Source of the DNA: Euryarchaeota archaeon UBA33
GTDB lineage: Archaea; Thermoplasmatota; E2; DHVEG-1
Direction: 5' to 3'
Assembly (NCBI GenBank): GCA_002506745.1
Contig: DAYE01000074.1
Coordinates: 3,461 to 22,421, forward strand
Length of the DNA stretch: 18,961 bases
A program made the position numbers and the translations under genes. Shown here piece after piece: positions 8,135 to 14,987 of this stretch. The notes below the pieces were generated by a model, which saw only the letters and a list, made by a program, of their open reading frames with translations, ran no database searches and was not told the origin of the DNA. The first letter of the stretch is position 1; every line of letters starts with the position of its first letter.

Positions 8135-8168
8135 TATATTTTTAAAGCATGAGCATTATATAAATATA
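8135..8168 (+). promoter_or_regulatory. A/T-rich promoter region of the beta-helix gene
   Basis: The 7941-8185 gap is A/T-rich and shows no gene. Two TATA-like elements lie near its end: TATATTTTTAAA at 8135-8146 and TTATATAAATATA at 8156-8168. The first would give a transcript starting near 8165-8170 that includes the AAGGGGT ribosome site at 8171-8177; the second would give a nearly leaderless transcript. Confidence 0.4.
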
Positions 8169-8185
8169 GTAAGGGGTACAAAATC

Positions 8186-9097
8186 TTGAGCAGAACTCTC
8201 GTATCATACAAATATTTGACGGCTGGAATCATTCTCTTGCTCGTTGGGACCTGCATCAGTCCATCCAGTGCACAAAATCTAGAGAAACCATCGTTACCAA
8301 CACTCAGAGGGAATCTGTTGTATGTTGGTGGGAGTGGCTTACAGAACTACACTCGGATTCAGGATGCGATAGATAATGCCAGTGAAGGAGACACAGTCTT
8401 CGTGTACAGCGGATGGTATAATGAAAGTATTATGATAAACAAGTCAATTGTTGTCTGCGGGGAAGACAGAAACACAACGTTCATCGTAGGAGGAAACAAA
8501 TCAGAGATAGTAAGAATCGAGTCTACAAGCGCCGAGTTCAAGAGATTTACTGTTGAAAGACTGTATAATGAGTTCATAAATGGTATCTACATAAGTGATT
8601 GTTGGTCTGTCAACATTAGCCAGAATTATGTGAAATCATGCGAATATGGTATTTTAATTACTTCTTCCGAGTCGCTCATTGTTTCGAATAACACCATCCT
8701 GGATTGCTCGTCTGGTATTGTGAATGTAATCACAGGAAACGTGACCATCACCCAGAATAGAATCGATGGGAACGGAGAAGGATCTGGTATTGAATTTCAA
8801 GCAGCCATGTTTAAAAATTATATCAAAAGAAACAGTATCACAAATAATTCAATAGGGATAAATCTGATGTTCACATTGTTTACCGTTGTTCAGGAGAATA
8901 ACTTGCTTAAAAATCAGCAACAAGCGTTTTTCACCAGCTCATTTTTTTCAAAGTGGCAACAGAACTACTGGAACAAGTCTCGTCTGTTACCAAAAATTAT
9001 CCCAGGACAGTTCGGTGGGATGCTGATCCACAAAAGGATTCCATTAGTTAATTTTGACTGGCAACCAGCTAAAGAACCATATGACATCCAAGGATGA
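8186..9097 (+). CDS. Secreted right-handed beta-helix (NosD/pectate-lyase-like) protein (303 aa)
   Basis: The start is TTG 8186, with AGGGGT about 9 bases upstream. The signal peptide spans residues 1-30 (hydrophobic core TAGIILLLVGTCI, ending SSA). From about residue 45 come short repeated strands typical of parallel beta-helix proteins (NosD/CASH type): the opening YTRIQDAIDNASEGDTVFVY with SGWYNESI, then rungs such as NGIYISDCWSVNISQN, YGILITSSESLIVSNN and SGIVNVITGNVTITQN. Many rungs carry NxT/NxS sequons. No catalytic residues can be assigned, so a structural or carbohydrate-binding surface role is as likely as an enzyme. The C-terminal ~50 residues leave the repeat pattern and have no membrane anchor, suggesting a released protein. 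Confidence 0.8.
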   Translation: MSRTLVSYKYLTAGIILLLVGTCISPSSAQNLEKPSLPTLRGNLLYVGGSGLQNYTRIQDAIDNASEGDTVFVYSGWYNESIMINKSIVVCGEDRNTTFIVGGNKSEIVRIESTSAEFKRFTVERLYNEFINGIYISDCWSVNISQNYVKSCEYGILITSSESLIVSNNTILDCSSGIVNVITGNVTITQNRIDGNGEGSGIEFQAAMFKNYIKRNSITNNSIGINLMFTLFTVVQENNLLKNQQQAFFTSSFFSKWQQNYWNKSRLLPKIIPGQFGGMLIHKRIPLVNFDWQPAKEPYDIQG

Positions 9098-9125
9098 AGA
9101 GAACAACTAGGTGTTAGAGCGAGGA

Positions 9126-9155
9126 AATGGAGCGGCTCTCCATTATTTTTTATTT
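9126..9155 (+). terminator. Intrinsic terminator-like hairpin with T-run
   Basis: AATGGAG (9126-9132), a 5-base loop and CTCCATT (9138-9144) form a perfect 7-bp stem, followed by ATTTTTTATTT. It lies 29 bases after the stop of the beta-helix gene. Confidence 0.65.
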
Positions 9156-9181
9156 GTTATCAGATCATAACTTTGTCAGTC

Positions 9182-9260
9182 ACCAAAATCATTAAAACCA
9201 TTGACTGAACTTACGACATACTCGAAAGGGAATCTGGGCGGGAAACAAGATTGTTACGAT
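9182..9260 (+). repeat. Direct repeat copy A, ending in a tRNA-Cys 5'-end-like sequence
   Basis: It matches copy B (11558-11637). The first 67 bases align without gaps with 6 mismatches by eye, and the remaining ~12 (ending GTTACGAT) align with small gaps. The core shared string is ACGACATACTCGAAAGGGA. The end, GGGCGGGAAACAA, differs by one base from the first 13 bases of the tRNA-Cys at 12415. The copy lies 140 bases past the 3' end of the C25 peptidase gene, so copies A and B bracket that gene. Confidence 0.85.
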
Positions 9261-9277
9261 AATTGTACCCTTTGACA

Positions 9278-9290
9278 GATATATAAAAAG
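9278..9290 (+). promoter_or_regulatory. Strong TATA-like element with no annotated gene after it
   Basis: GATATATAAAAAG is the best-looking TATA box in the gap. The expected transcript start, about 25 bases on (near 9308-9312), would place the structured stretch 9321-9387 and the short ORF 9318-9404 directly after it. Confidence 0.45.
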
Positions 9291-9317
9291 ATATATCGAT
9301 TATGGTGAAAGAATAAG

Positions 9318-9404
9318 ATGGCAGTTCCCTGTGCGGTATATACCGTCTACGGTTTCGTACTACGTTTTCGATTGTTCAAGGAACTGCACGGAATTCCAGG
9401 TTAG
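9318..9404 (+). other. Stem-closed 67-base element or 28-codon small ORF (candidate ncRNA or micropeptide)
   Basis: GCAGTTCC (9321-9328) and GGAACTGC (9380-9387) are perfect 8-bp complements enclosing two small hairpins: CGGT-ATAT-ACCG at 9334-9345, and a second with TACG/CGTA arms just after it. Together they give a branched fold. The same stretch can be read as ATG 9318 to TAG 9402-9404 (peptide starting MAVPCAVYTVYGFV), with no good Shine-Dalgarno. It ends within the stop codon of the convergent C25 gene. It could instead be part of the 3' end of the C25 transcript. Which reading is right cannot be decided from sequence alone. Confidence 0.3.
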
Positions 9405-11371
9405 TTCAGTATGCCTTCAGCAGCGGAATAGCCACCTATCTTGAGACTTGAGTCACCTAAGACAGCCCATTCTTCAACGGTTTTACAATCTGCTTGAACT
9501 TTCATCCCTGGCCAGGTCACCAGATACTTGGTGATCGCGCCTACCCATGCATCACCGAGGGTTTTCGAGCTGCTTTCATTATAGGACTTGAAGAATGTTC
9601 TTTCGACGTACCCACCAAGACCCAGATAACAAGCGGGTGTTCCATTAATAAGACCTACAAATCCATAGCCAAGACCGGTGTTCCCCATACATGCAATCGC
9701 TCCGCCTTTGTTTTTCGCAATTATCTGTTCACTCCAGCAACGGGGGATAGGCAGACCATACGTCCAGGTTAGATGATTATTTTTGTCCAAAGTCCAGAAA
9801 AACGAGACATTGAACATACTGTTATGACAGCCGCCAACAATACAGACAGTGAGTTTATCTCCATTTCTGAAGTTTATCATCTTATATATGTGTGTTCCAC
9901 CAGGTGTTTGTCCCTTTTTCCAGGTGAACATGTCGAGCCAATGGGTATCCCAGTTTGCTGGGCTTCCATGACCATCATAGTATAAGAAACCACAGCCAGC
10001 AGTGACTACTCGTTCAATATTTTTTGGTGTTGGTGTGAAATCATTAGAGATATTTCTGTTCGAGGCATAGAGTTGCACGTCGGTAAATGATGTTGCCATG
10101 GATTCATTGTAGACGAACGATGTTGAGACTTCTCCTTCAGGCATATTACTTGCTGGTCGATCATCAAAGGAGTCACCACCAACAAGAACCATTTTATTAA
10201 ACCATGTGGGATCAGCAGCGACGCTTTCATAGGTAATAATTCTATCAACCTGATTTTTTACCTCGTTCAGGTTTCGGCAGGGTAACCGTCCGACAGCCAG
10301 ATCAGGATACAGGTCAATGATATCTTTTGACATCCCCTTCCATTTTGCATAAATATGGTCTAGGTTTGAATCCCATGATGAAAAATTACCATGACTGTCA
10401 TAGATATCTGCATAGTATAAATCGCTGATATATCCGGGATCGTGTTCCGTACCACCCTCATCCAGGTTGGTGTATCGTACAGGAACGTACCAATCTATTG
10501 TTCCCTGACTTGTATCATCTCTGCCTCCATGGTGAAACAGATATCCTTTCATACCACCGACAAGAAGGACATATTGGGTGTTCCAGGTGTCCAACGCGTA
10601 TTTAATGAAGTACTTAATCTGTTCAGGTTTATCATACCCGGTGTATTGATTGTAGATATCTTCGGTGGTCATCAGTGTGGTATTGATGCCATGTGCTATC
10701 TTATGATCCACAAGCCTTTGCAATTCACTGGAGAAGGCAGAGGGTGCGATAATGACTAATTGATATCCTGAACCAAAGGTCATTGGCTTCTCTGGGTTTT
10801 TATAGCTCACCTTCACTTCTGCATTCTTCATGTATTGAATGGTGTTTGTCGCAGGACTATAGCGGGCGGGAAATGTTCGTATTGATAAAAAGGTCGTATG
10901 CTGATTATCACTGTTGAGCCCCCCACCGGTGGAGTAATCAACCCAGCTGTCAGGGAAGTATTCTGCTGAGGTATACGTGGCTTGATCTGCGGTGTAGTCA
11001 GCCACAGGATTTTCAGCGTTCAACGCGATAGGTTGAGGGGCAGGCATTATCTTATATGGTAATGTCATTGTTTGTATTTCTTGAGGAACACATTCAACTT
11101 TTGTGATAATTGTTCCGAGTGGGAATTCCAGGACGGTTGTTTCCATTGGGAGGATTGGCTCACCAGCGGTATACAATGACTGATCAGCGCTTCCAATTTG
11201 TAATTGAATATATGTATTGGATTCGATGGCTGATAGAGTGGTTTTTGGCGCTGAAAATTTTACAGCGATGGTTTTTTCGTTATCAGTTGACTGTTTTCCC
11301 ATTCCTAATGTAGTGACACTACCCATCAAGAATAGTACTACTATAAGATATGCTAAGATTTTTGTTTTCAT
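9401..11371 (-). CDS. Secreted C25 (gingipain-like) cysteine peptidase (656 aa)
   Basis: It has a signal peptide (residues ~1-25, MKTKILAYLIVVLFLMGSVT), then a propeptide-like beta domain (~35-200, with a Pro-rich stretch around VLEFPLGT), then the peptidase C25 domain (~215-640). Catalytic residues are visible: His468 in YYDGHGSPANW and Cys515 in IVGGCHNSMF, in the order and contexts expected for the gingipain family. Conserved landmarks YVLLVGG, DLAVGRLPCR and the terminal WAVLGDSSLKIGG match archaeal C25 proteins. There is no C-terminal sorting domain, PKD or TM, so it is probably released and degrades proteins outside the cell. Start: ATG 11371 with AGGGGA 7 bases upstream; the upstream in-frame codon at 11401 adds 10 residues before the signal and is less likely. 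The gene lies between direct repeats A and B. Confidence 0.9.
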   Translation of the reverse strand: MKTKILAYLIVVLFLMGSVTTLGMGKQSTDNEKTIAVKFSAPKTTLSAIESNTYIQLQIGSADQSLYTAGEPILPMETTVLEFPLGTIITKVECVPQEIQTMTLPYKIMPAPQPIALNAENPVADYTADQATYTSAEYFPDSWVDYSTGGGLNSDNQHTTFLSIRTFPARYSPATNTIQYMKNAEVKVSYKNPEKPMTFGSGYQLVIIAPSAFSSELQRLVDHKIAHGINTTLMTTEDIYNQYTGYDKPEQIKYFIKYALDTWNTQYVLLVGGMKGYLFHHGGRDDTSQGTIDWYVPVRYTNLDEGGTEHDPGYISDLYYADIYDSHGNFSSWDSNLDHIYAKWKGMSKDIIDLYPDLAVGRLPCRNLNEVKNQVDRIITYESVAADPTWFNKMVLVGGDSFDDRPASNMPEGEVSTSFVYNESMATSFTDVQLYASNRNISNDFTPTPKNIERVVTAGCGFLYYDGHGSPANWDTHWLDMFTWKKGQTPGGTHIYKMINFRNGDKLTVCIVGGCHNSMFNVSFFWTLDKNNHLTWTYGLPIPRCWSEQIIAKNKGGAIACMGNTGLGYGFVGLINGTPACYLGLGGYVERTFFKSYNESSSKTLGDAWVGAITKYLVTWPGMKVQADCKTVEEWAVLGDSSLKIGGYSAAEGILN

Positions 11372-11413
11372 ATTTATTCCCCTTTTATTACTAATTAACA
11401 CTGAGGCGTATCC

Positions 11414-11424
11414 TCTATAAATAT
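11414..11424 (-). promoter_or_regulatory. TATA box of the C25 peptidase gene
   Basis: Minus strand CATATTTATAG, 43-53 bases before ATG 11371. It predicts a ~20-base leader that contains the AGGGGA ribosome site. Confidence 0.5.
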
Positions 11425-11557
11425 GTTTGTATTAATCTCGGTGTAATCCCTATGGGGTTCAAAAATAGCTTTTAGTGTTTCCTATCAGTATGAGGAAATT
11501 GGTACGGTTCAAAGAATATAAACCGATGAGAAAAAGTAAGAGACTAAAAGGTATCGA

Positions 11558-11637
11558 ACCAAAACCATTAAAACCATTGACTGATTTCACGACATACTCG
11601 AAAGGGATTCTGGGCGGGTAACAAAGTGGTTAGCGAT
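11558..11637 (+). repeat. Direct repeat copy B, ending in an exact 18-base tRNA-Cys 5' end
   Basis: It is nearly identical to copy A (61 of the first 67 positions by eye). GGGCGGGTAACAAAGTGG at 11612-11629 is identical to the first 18 bases of the intact tRNA-Cys (12415-12432). After that the sequence departs (TTAGCGAT) and cannot complete a tRNA. The copy is 156 bases upstream of the end of the C25 leader region and 116 bases before the PH-like gene. Confidence 0.85.
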
Positions 11638-11651
11638 CAAAAATCTTCAAT

Positions 11652-11692
11652 AAAATCGTCAGAAATATCGACGAAAATATCGATGATTTTTT
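11652..11692 (+). terminator. Hairpin followed by T-run just after repeat B
   Basis: AAAATCGTC (11652-11660) pairs with GATGATTTT (11682-11690) through nine pairs including one G-U, and T residues continue after it. It could end a transcript that begins in repeat B, or simply be A/T-rich chance pairing. Confidence 0.3.
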
Positions 11693-11701
11693 AAGAAAAT
11701 A

Positions 11702-11709
11702 GTATAAGA
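11702..11709 (+). promoter_or_regulatory. TATA-like element of the PH-domain gene
   Basis: GTATAAGA lies 45-52 bases before ATG 11754. It predicts transcription from about 11733 and a short leader with GCGAGG. Confidence 0.4.
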
Positions 11710-11753
11710 TACATTACTGTTACGACATTCATTCAATGTAAGCGAGGAAAGAG

Positions 11754-12188
11754 ATGAATCCACAAAATGAAATTATCATAAGCGAAGTAAAAAGTGATTC
11801 CTCAGTAGAAAAAGAACTCAAAAAATATCTACAATTATTAAATGGGGAAACAATCGAATTGAAGAATAAAATATTCAACTTCTCTCAAAAATTAACGAAA
11901 CAAAATCAAGGAGTTGTTCTGCTGTCTAATCAACGATTGATATTTCTTCTTCATCACGCGTTGGGTTCAGATCAACTCATGTATATCCCGTTTGCCAGGA
12001 TAACCAAGGCGAGTTTTTCATCCGCGAAAGGTCTACGATCAGGAAGGAAAGCGATAGAAATTACTTATGATGATCAGTCAATAAATTTTGGAATTGCTTC
12101 ATTTCTAGGTCGAACAAGTAATAAAGAAACATCTGATCTTTTTAATATGTTAAAAAAGAAATTGCCGGATCATATCATTAGTGGATGA
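11754..12188 (+). CDS. PH/GRAM-like domain protein (144 aa)
   Basis: There is no signal peptide or membrane segment. Residues ~50-125 show the pattern of bacterial/archaeal PH-like (bPH/GRAM) domains: QGVVLLSNQRLIFLL (strand, turn, the 'SNQRLIF' hallmark), then YIPFARITKASFSS (the 'I+Y..I' strand), then a strand with AIEITYDD. The tail has a C-terminal amphipathic helix (SDLFNMLKKKLPDHI) that closes the PH barrel in such domains. These domains often bind lipids or proteins at the membrane face; the specific role is unknown. GAGG lies about 7 bases before ATG 11754. The gene lies alone between repeat B and the tRNA-Cys gene, and its base composition is slightly more A/T-rich than its neighbours. 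Confidence 0.7.
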   Translation: MNPQNEIIISEVKSDSSVEKELKKYLQLLNGETIELKNKIFNFSQKLTKQNQGVVLLSNQRLIFLLHHALGSDQLMYIPFARITKASFSSAKGLRSGRKAIEITYDDQSINFGIASFLGRTSNKETSDLFNMLKKKLPDHIISG

Positions 12189-12190
12189 TC

Positions 12191-12219
12191 TTCTTTTTCT
12201 ATCATTTTTTTTTACTTTT
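12191..12219 (+). terminator. T-rich termination region after the PH-domain gene
   Basis: There are three T-runs (TTTTT, TTTTTTTTT, TTTT) within 30 bases of the stop, with no clear stem. This is the usual form of archaeal terminators. Confidence 0.5.
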
Positions 12220-12313
12220 ATGATAAGGTTGTATTTTTATTTCGTTTCTGTTTGCAGGCTGCGGGGAAGTGTCGATTGAATTTAACATATCGCATTAGGG
12301 GAATTCACAACCC

Positions 12314-12363
12314 AACCAAAAGAATTAAAACAGTCCATTGAATATTCGGGATACCACTTCGGC
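12314..12363 (+). repeat. Diverged copy C of the repeat, upstream of the intact tRNA-Cys
   Basis: AACCAAAAGAATTAAAAC matches the opening of copy B at 16 of 18 positions. Next come CATTGA and a weakly similar stretch (GGATACCACTTCGG against GACATACTCGAA). About 46 extra bases then separate it from the tRNA compared with A and B. The similarity is suggestive rather than certain. Confidence 0.4.
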
Positions 12364-12382
12364 CACATAATACCGGTTTAGG

Positions 12383-12390
12383 CCATATAA
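12383..12390 (+). promoter_or_regulatory. TATA box of the tRNA-Cys gene
   Basis: CCATATAA is centred about 27 bases before the first base of the mature tRNA. A near copy of the same ten bases (GGCCACATAA, 12361-12370) lies exactly 20 bases before GGCCATATAA (12381-12390). Confidence 0.5.
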
Positions 12391-12414
12391 CACGTTTCAC
12401 CTCAACAGGAGGAA

Positions 12415-12485
12415 GGGCGGGTAACAAAGTGGCTATGTGGCGGACTGCAGATCCGCCTACGAGGGTTCAAATCCCTCCCCGCCCT
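12415..12485 (+). tRNA. tRNA-Cys (anticodon GCA)
   Basis: A full cloverleaf can be drawn. The acceptor stem is GGGCGGG/CCCGCCC; the D arm has a 3-bp stem ACA/TGT with a GG in the loop. The anticodon stem is GCGGA/TCCGC with loop CTGCAGA (anticodon GCA at 12447-12449). A four-base variable loop precedes the T stem GAGGG/CCCTC with loop TTCAAAT. Position 73 is T, the discriminator expected for tRNA-Cys. There is no intron, and CCA is not encoded. The 5' end is the source of the fragments found in repeats A and B. Confidence 0.97.
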
Positions 12486-12518
12486 TTAACAAAAAAAAAA
12501 AGTCTGGGAGAAATTTGT

Positions 12519-14987
12519 ATGATTCGGAAAAAATACTATCTCGAAATAGTAATTGTTTTTTGTATATTCTCTGGTCTTGTATTACCGTTACTACATCAAC
12601 CAGTGAAGTCAGCACCGTCAGAGACTCTTCTGATCAACGAAGTAATGTTCCACCCTATAGAAAATGAAAATACAAACGAATGGATTGAACTGTATAATCC
12701 AACCTCAGATCCTCTTGATGTCGAAGGATGGATGATCGCTGATGAAAAAGAAACAGATGCGATTCTTGCTGATGCTGAAAATGGCGACGGAACAATCTGC
12801 ATCCCATCAGGAGGATATGCCCTTATCACTGACAAAGGAACAACTGTTTATGAAACCTATTCAATTCCGAACGACGCAGTACGATTATCTGTAGATGACA
12901 GCACCCTGTGCGGGTACGGGTTGAACAACCAACAAGAAAAAATCATTCTCTTTGACTCGGACGGTAACCTCGTCGATGCGGTCGAATGGGGCCAGGACTA
13001 CGAAGAGGTCCCTGGCAGTCCCTTTGTCCTTGTTTCAGAAGGAAACACACTAGCACGTTATAAAGGAACCGACACGGATGATACATCTGTTGATTTTTTT
13101 GAATGTGACATTCCTACACCGGGGGGCGAAAATAGCCAAACAATACAGGAGGAACAACCAGAGGAATCTTCATCAGAGGAGAGTATATCTGAAGAAAACA
13201 CCGAAGCCAACTCACCGTCCATTCTAATTATCGAACTCTATTATGATGCTCACCCAAATATCAACGCCGAATACATCAGACTGTTAAATCCTACGAATAT
13301 GTCGATAGACGTCTCTGGTTGGTACGTCACCGATAAGCCATGGAAAGAGCCTGATGATCAACCAAAAATACTCTTCCCAGAACAAACTCTCATGCCGTTG
13401 CAGACGTCATGGTTCATTTCAAACAATGCATCCGCGTTTTTCTGGGAAACCGCTATGCTCCCTGATTTCGAATACGGTGTTGATTCTCAACCATCTGTCA
13501 TTCAACTGCTCACCTTCAGAACCGTCAGCTTCAGCAACACCGGTGGCATCGTCGGATTATACAGTGCATCACACAGACTCGTAGACCTTATTAGTTATGG
13601 AGAAACAGATGAGTACATCTCAGGTTGGGAAGGACCTTCGATTCCTTCATCAGGACAAGGAGTCATCCTCAAGAGGAACAACGTCAATGGAACATTTGTT
13701 GATACGAATTCAGCATCGGACTGGTCACATTATCGTATCTACCAGATCGGACAATCGGATTTCCCGCTTCAAACCATTTCATTCATCGGGGAGATCACCG
13801 CCTTCGTCTCACCGGATAACAGTTATGAAACCATAACCAATGAACTTCGTAACGCCCGGTATTCAATTGATATGAACATGTATGAATTCACCAACCCGTT
13901 CCTCTACCAAGAACTCCTCGACGCGCTCAAACGGAATGTCACGGTCCGGCTTTTCATGGAAGGCTCCCCCATCGGAGGTATTGACGATCGAGAGGTATTC
14001 TTGCTCGGTAGTCTCGCATCTCACGGGAGTCAGATTCGTTTCATAGTCAGCGATGACGACAATCAAGTAACTGCCCGTTATCAGTTCAACCATGCGAAAT
14101 ATCTTCTTATTGATAACGAAACCGTGATTGTTGAAAGCTGCAACTGGGCGAAAACCGGGGTCCCAAAAAACCCTAGTTACGGGAACAGAGAATGGGGGAT
14201 CGTCGTTCGAAACAAAGAGGTGGCGATGGGGTTCTGGCAGGTGTTTCAGGATGATTGGGACCCACTGCATACAGATAGCTATCCCATCGAAGCAATGAAT
14301 CTGATTTTCTCCCCAGATTTTACACTGGATTATGACATTCCAACCGGTTTGTACCTGCCACAGTTCAATGCAAAGATCATCACCGGACCTTGTACGATCA
14401 CACCCGTATTTTCCCCGGATACTAGTGAACAGGCTCTCCTTGACGCGATAGATGCTGCGACGACCAGCATCTTTGTCCAGCAGCTCTACATCTACACGAA
14501 CTGGGGCGAGACACTCAGTCCTCTTGTTCAACATCTTGTGAATAAATCAGCAGAAGGCGTCCTGGTCCAGGTTATCCTCGATTACAATGTAGACCATGAA
14601 GAGACTATGATAATCCTAGACGAAACAAAAGAGTTCCTTGAAGAATACGGTGTCAAAGTAAAATTCATCTCAAGTGAATGGTCACCTTTTACCACCATTC
14701 ACAACAAGGGGATGATCATCGATAACACCACCGTTCTTATCTCAAGCATCAACTGGAACGAACAATCTGTCAGAAAGAACCGAGAGGCAGGAGTCCTCGT
14801 CAACAACAAAGAAGTTGCGACATATTACGCGACCGTGTTCCTCTCAGATTGGAACCTCGAAGCGTCCAAAGGGAAAGCATCTGTTCTGTCGTGGCCAGAC
14901 TATAAATACCTCGTGCTGATTGCCGTAGTAGTTTGCATCACTCTCGTGTTAATCGCACGAGATTGGAGAAAACGAAAATGGACGTAG
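12519..14987 (+). CDS. Surface-anchored protein with two lamin-tail domains and two phospholipase-D-like domains (822 aa)
   Basis: Order: signal peptide (~1-31), lamin-tail-like beta domain 1 (~34-205: LLINEVMFHP, WIELYNPTSDPLDVEGW), acidic Glu/Ser linker (~207-230), lamin-tail domain 2 (~232-400: LIIELYYDAHP, YIRLLNPTN), PLD-like domain 1 (~425-600), PLD-like domain 2 (~620-785), C-terminal membrane helix (~796-812) and basic tail RDWRKRKWT. Both HKD motifs are complete: H525-x-K527-(x4)-D532 (HAKYLLID, then CNW) and H728-x-K730-(x4)-D735 (HNKGMIID, then SINW). A phosphodiesterase, possibly an extracellular nuclease or phospholipase, is therefore likely, held outside by the tail anchor. ATG 12519 is chosen with GGGAG 8 bases upstream; the longer frame from 12429 starts inside the tRNA and cannot be used. 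It overlaps the rhomboid gene by 10 bases and begins 33 bases after the tRNA. Confidence 0.88.
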   Translation: MIRKKYYLEIVIVFCIFSGLVLPLLHQPVKSAPSETLLINEVMFHPIENENTNEWIELYNPTSDPLDVEGWMIADEKETDAILADAENGDGTICIPSGGYALITDKGTTVYETYSIPNDAVRLSVDDSTLCGYGLNNQQEKIILFDSDGNLVDAVEWGQDYEEVPGSPFVLVSEGNTLARYKGTDTDDTSVDFFECDIPTPGGENSQTIQEEQPEESSSEESISEENTEANSPSILIIELYYDAHPNINAEYIRLLNPTNMSIDVSGWYVTDKPWKEPDDQPKILFPEQTLMPLQTSWFISNNASAFFWETAMLPDFEYGVDSQPSVIQLLTFRTVSFSNTGGIVGLYSASHRLVDLISYGETDEYISGWEGPSIPSSGQGVILKRNNVNGTFVDTNSASDWSHYRIYQIGQSDFPLQTISFIGEITAFVSPDNSYETITNELRNARYSIDMNMYEFTNPFLYQELLDALKRNVTVRLFMEGSPIGGIDDREVFLLGSLASHGSQIRFIVSDDDNQVTARYQFNHAKYLLIDNETVIVESCNWAKTGVPKNPSYGNREWGIVVRNKEVAMGFWQVFQDDWDPLHTDSYPIEAMNLIFSPDFTLDYDIPTGLYLPQFNAKIITGPCTITPVFSPDTSEQALLDAIDAATTSIFVQQLYIYTNWGETLSPLVQHLVNKSAEGVLVQVILDYNVDHEETMIILDETKEFLEEYGVKVKFISSEWSPFTTIHNKGMIIDNTTVLISSINWNEQSVRKNREAGVLVNNKEVATYYATVFLSDWNLEASKGKASVLSWPDYKYLVLIAVVVCITLVLIARDWRKRKWT

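Noticed and set aside
11450..11470. GGGGTTCAAAAATAG resembling a tRNA T-arm, as if it were the lost 3' half of a tRNA fragment
   Set aside because: There is no matching stem on the 3' side and no acceptor sequence. The similarity is limited to the common GTTCAAA string.
12361..12390. GGCCACATAA / GGCCATATAA pair spaced 20 bases apart as a possible repeat array
   Set aside because: There are only two units, in an A/T-rich promoter. It is better explained as part of the tRNA promoter region.
12429..12518. In-frame N-terminal extension of the LTD-PLD protein from ATG 12429
   Set aside because: It starts inside the tRNA-Cys gene and its residues come from tRNA sequence. ATG 12519 has a good ribosome site and a signal peptide.
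13863..14534. 223-codon minus-strand frame inside the LTD-PLD gene
   Set aside because: It lies antisense to conserved PLD motifs (both HKD sites are in the + frame), and its peptide is Arg/Cys/Trp-rich with no recognisable fold.
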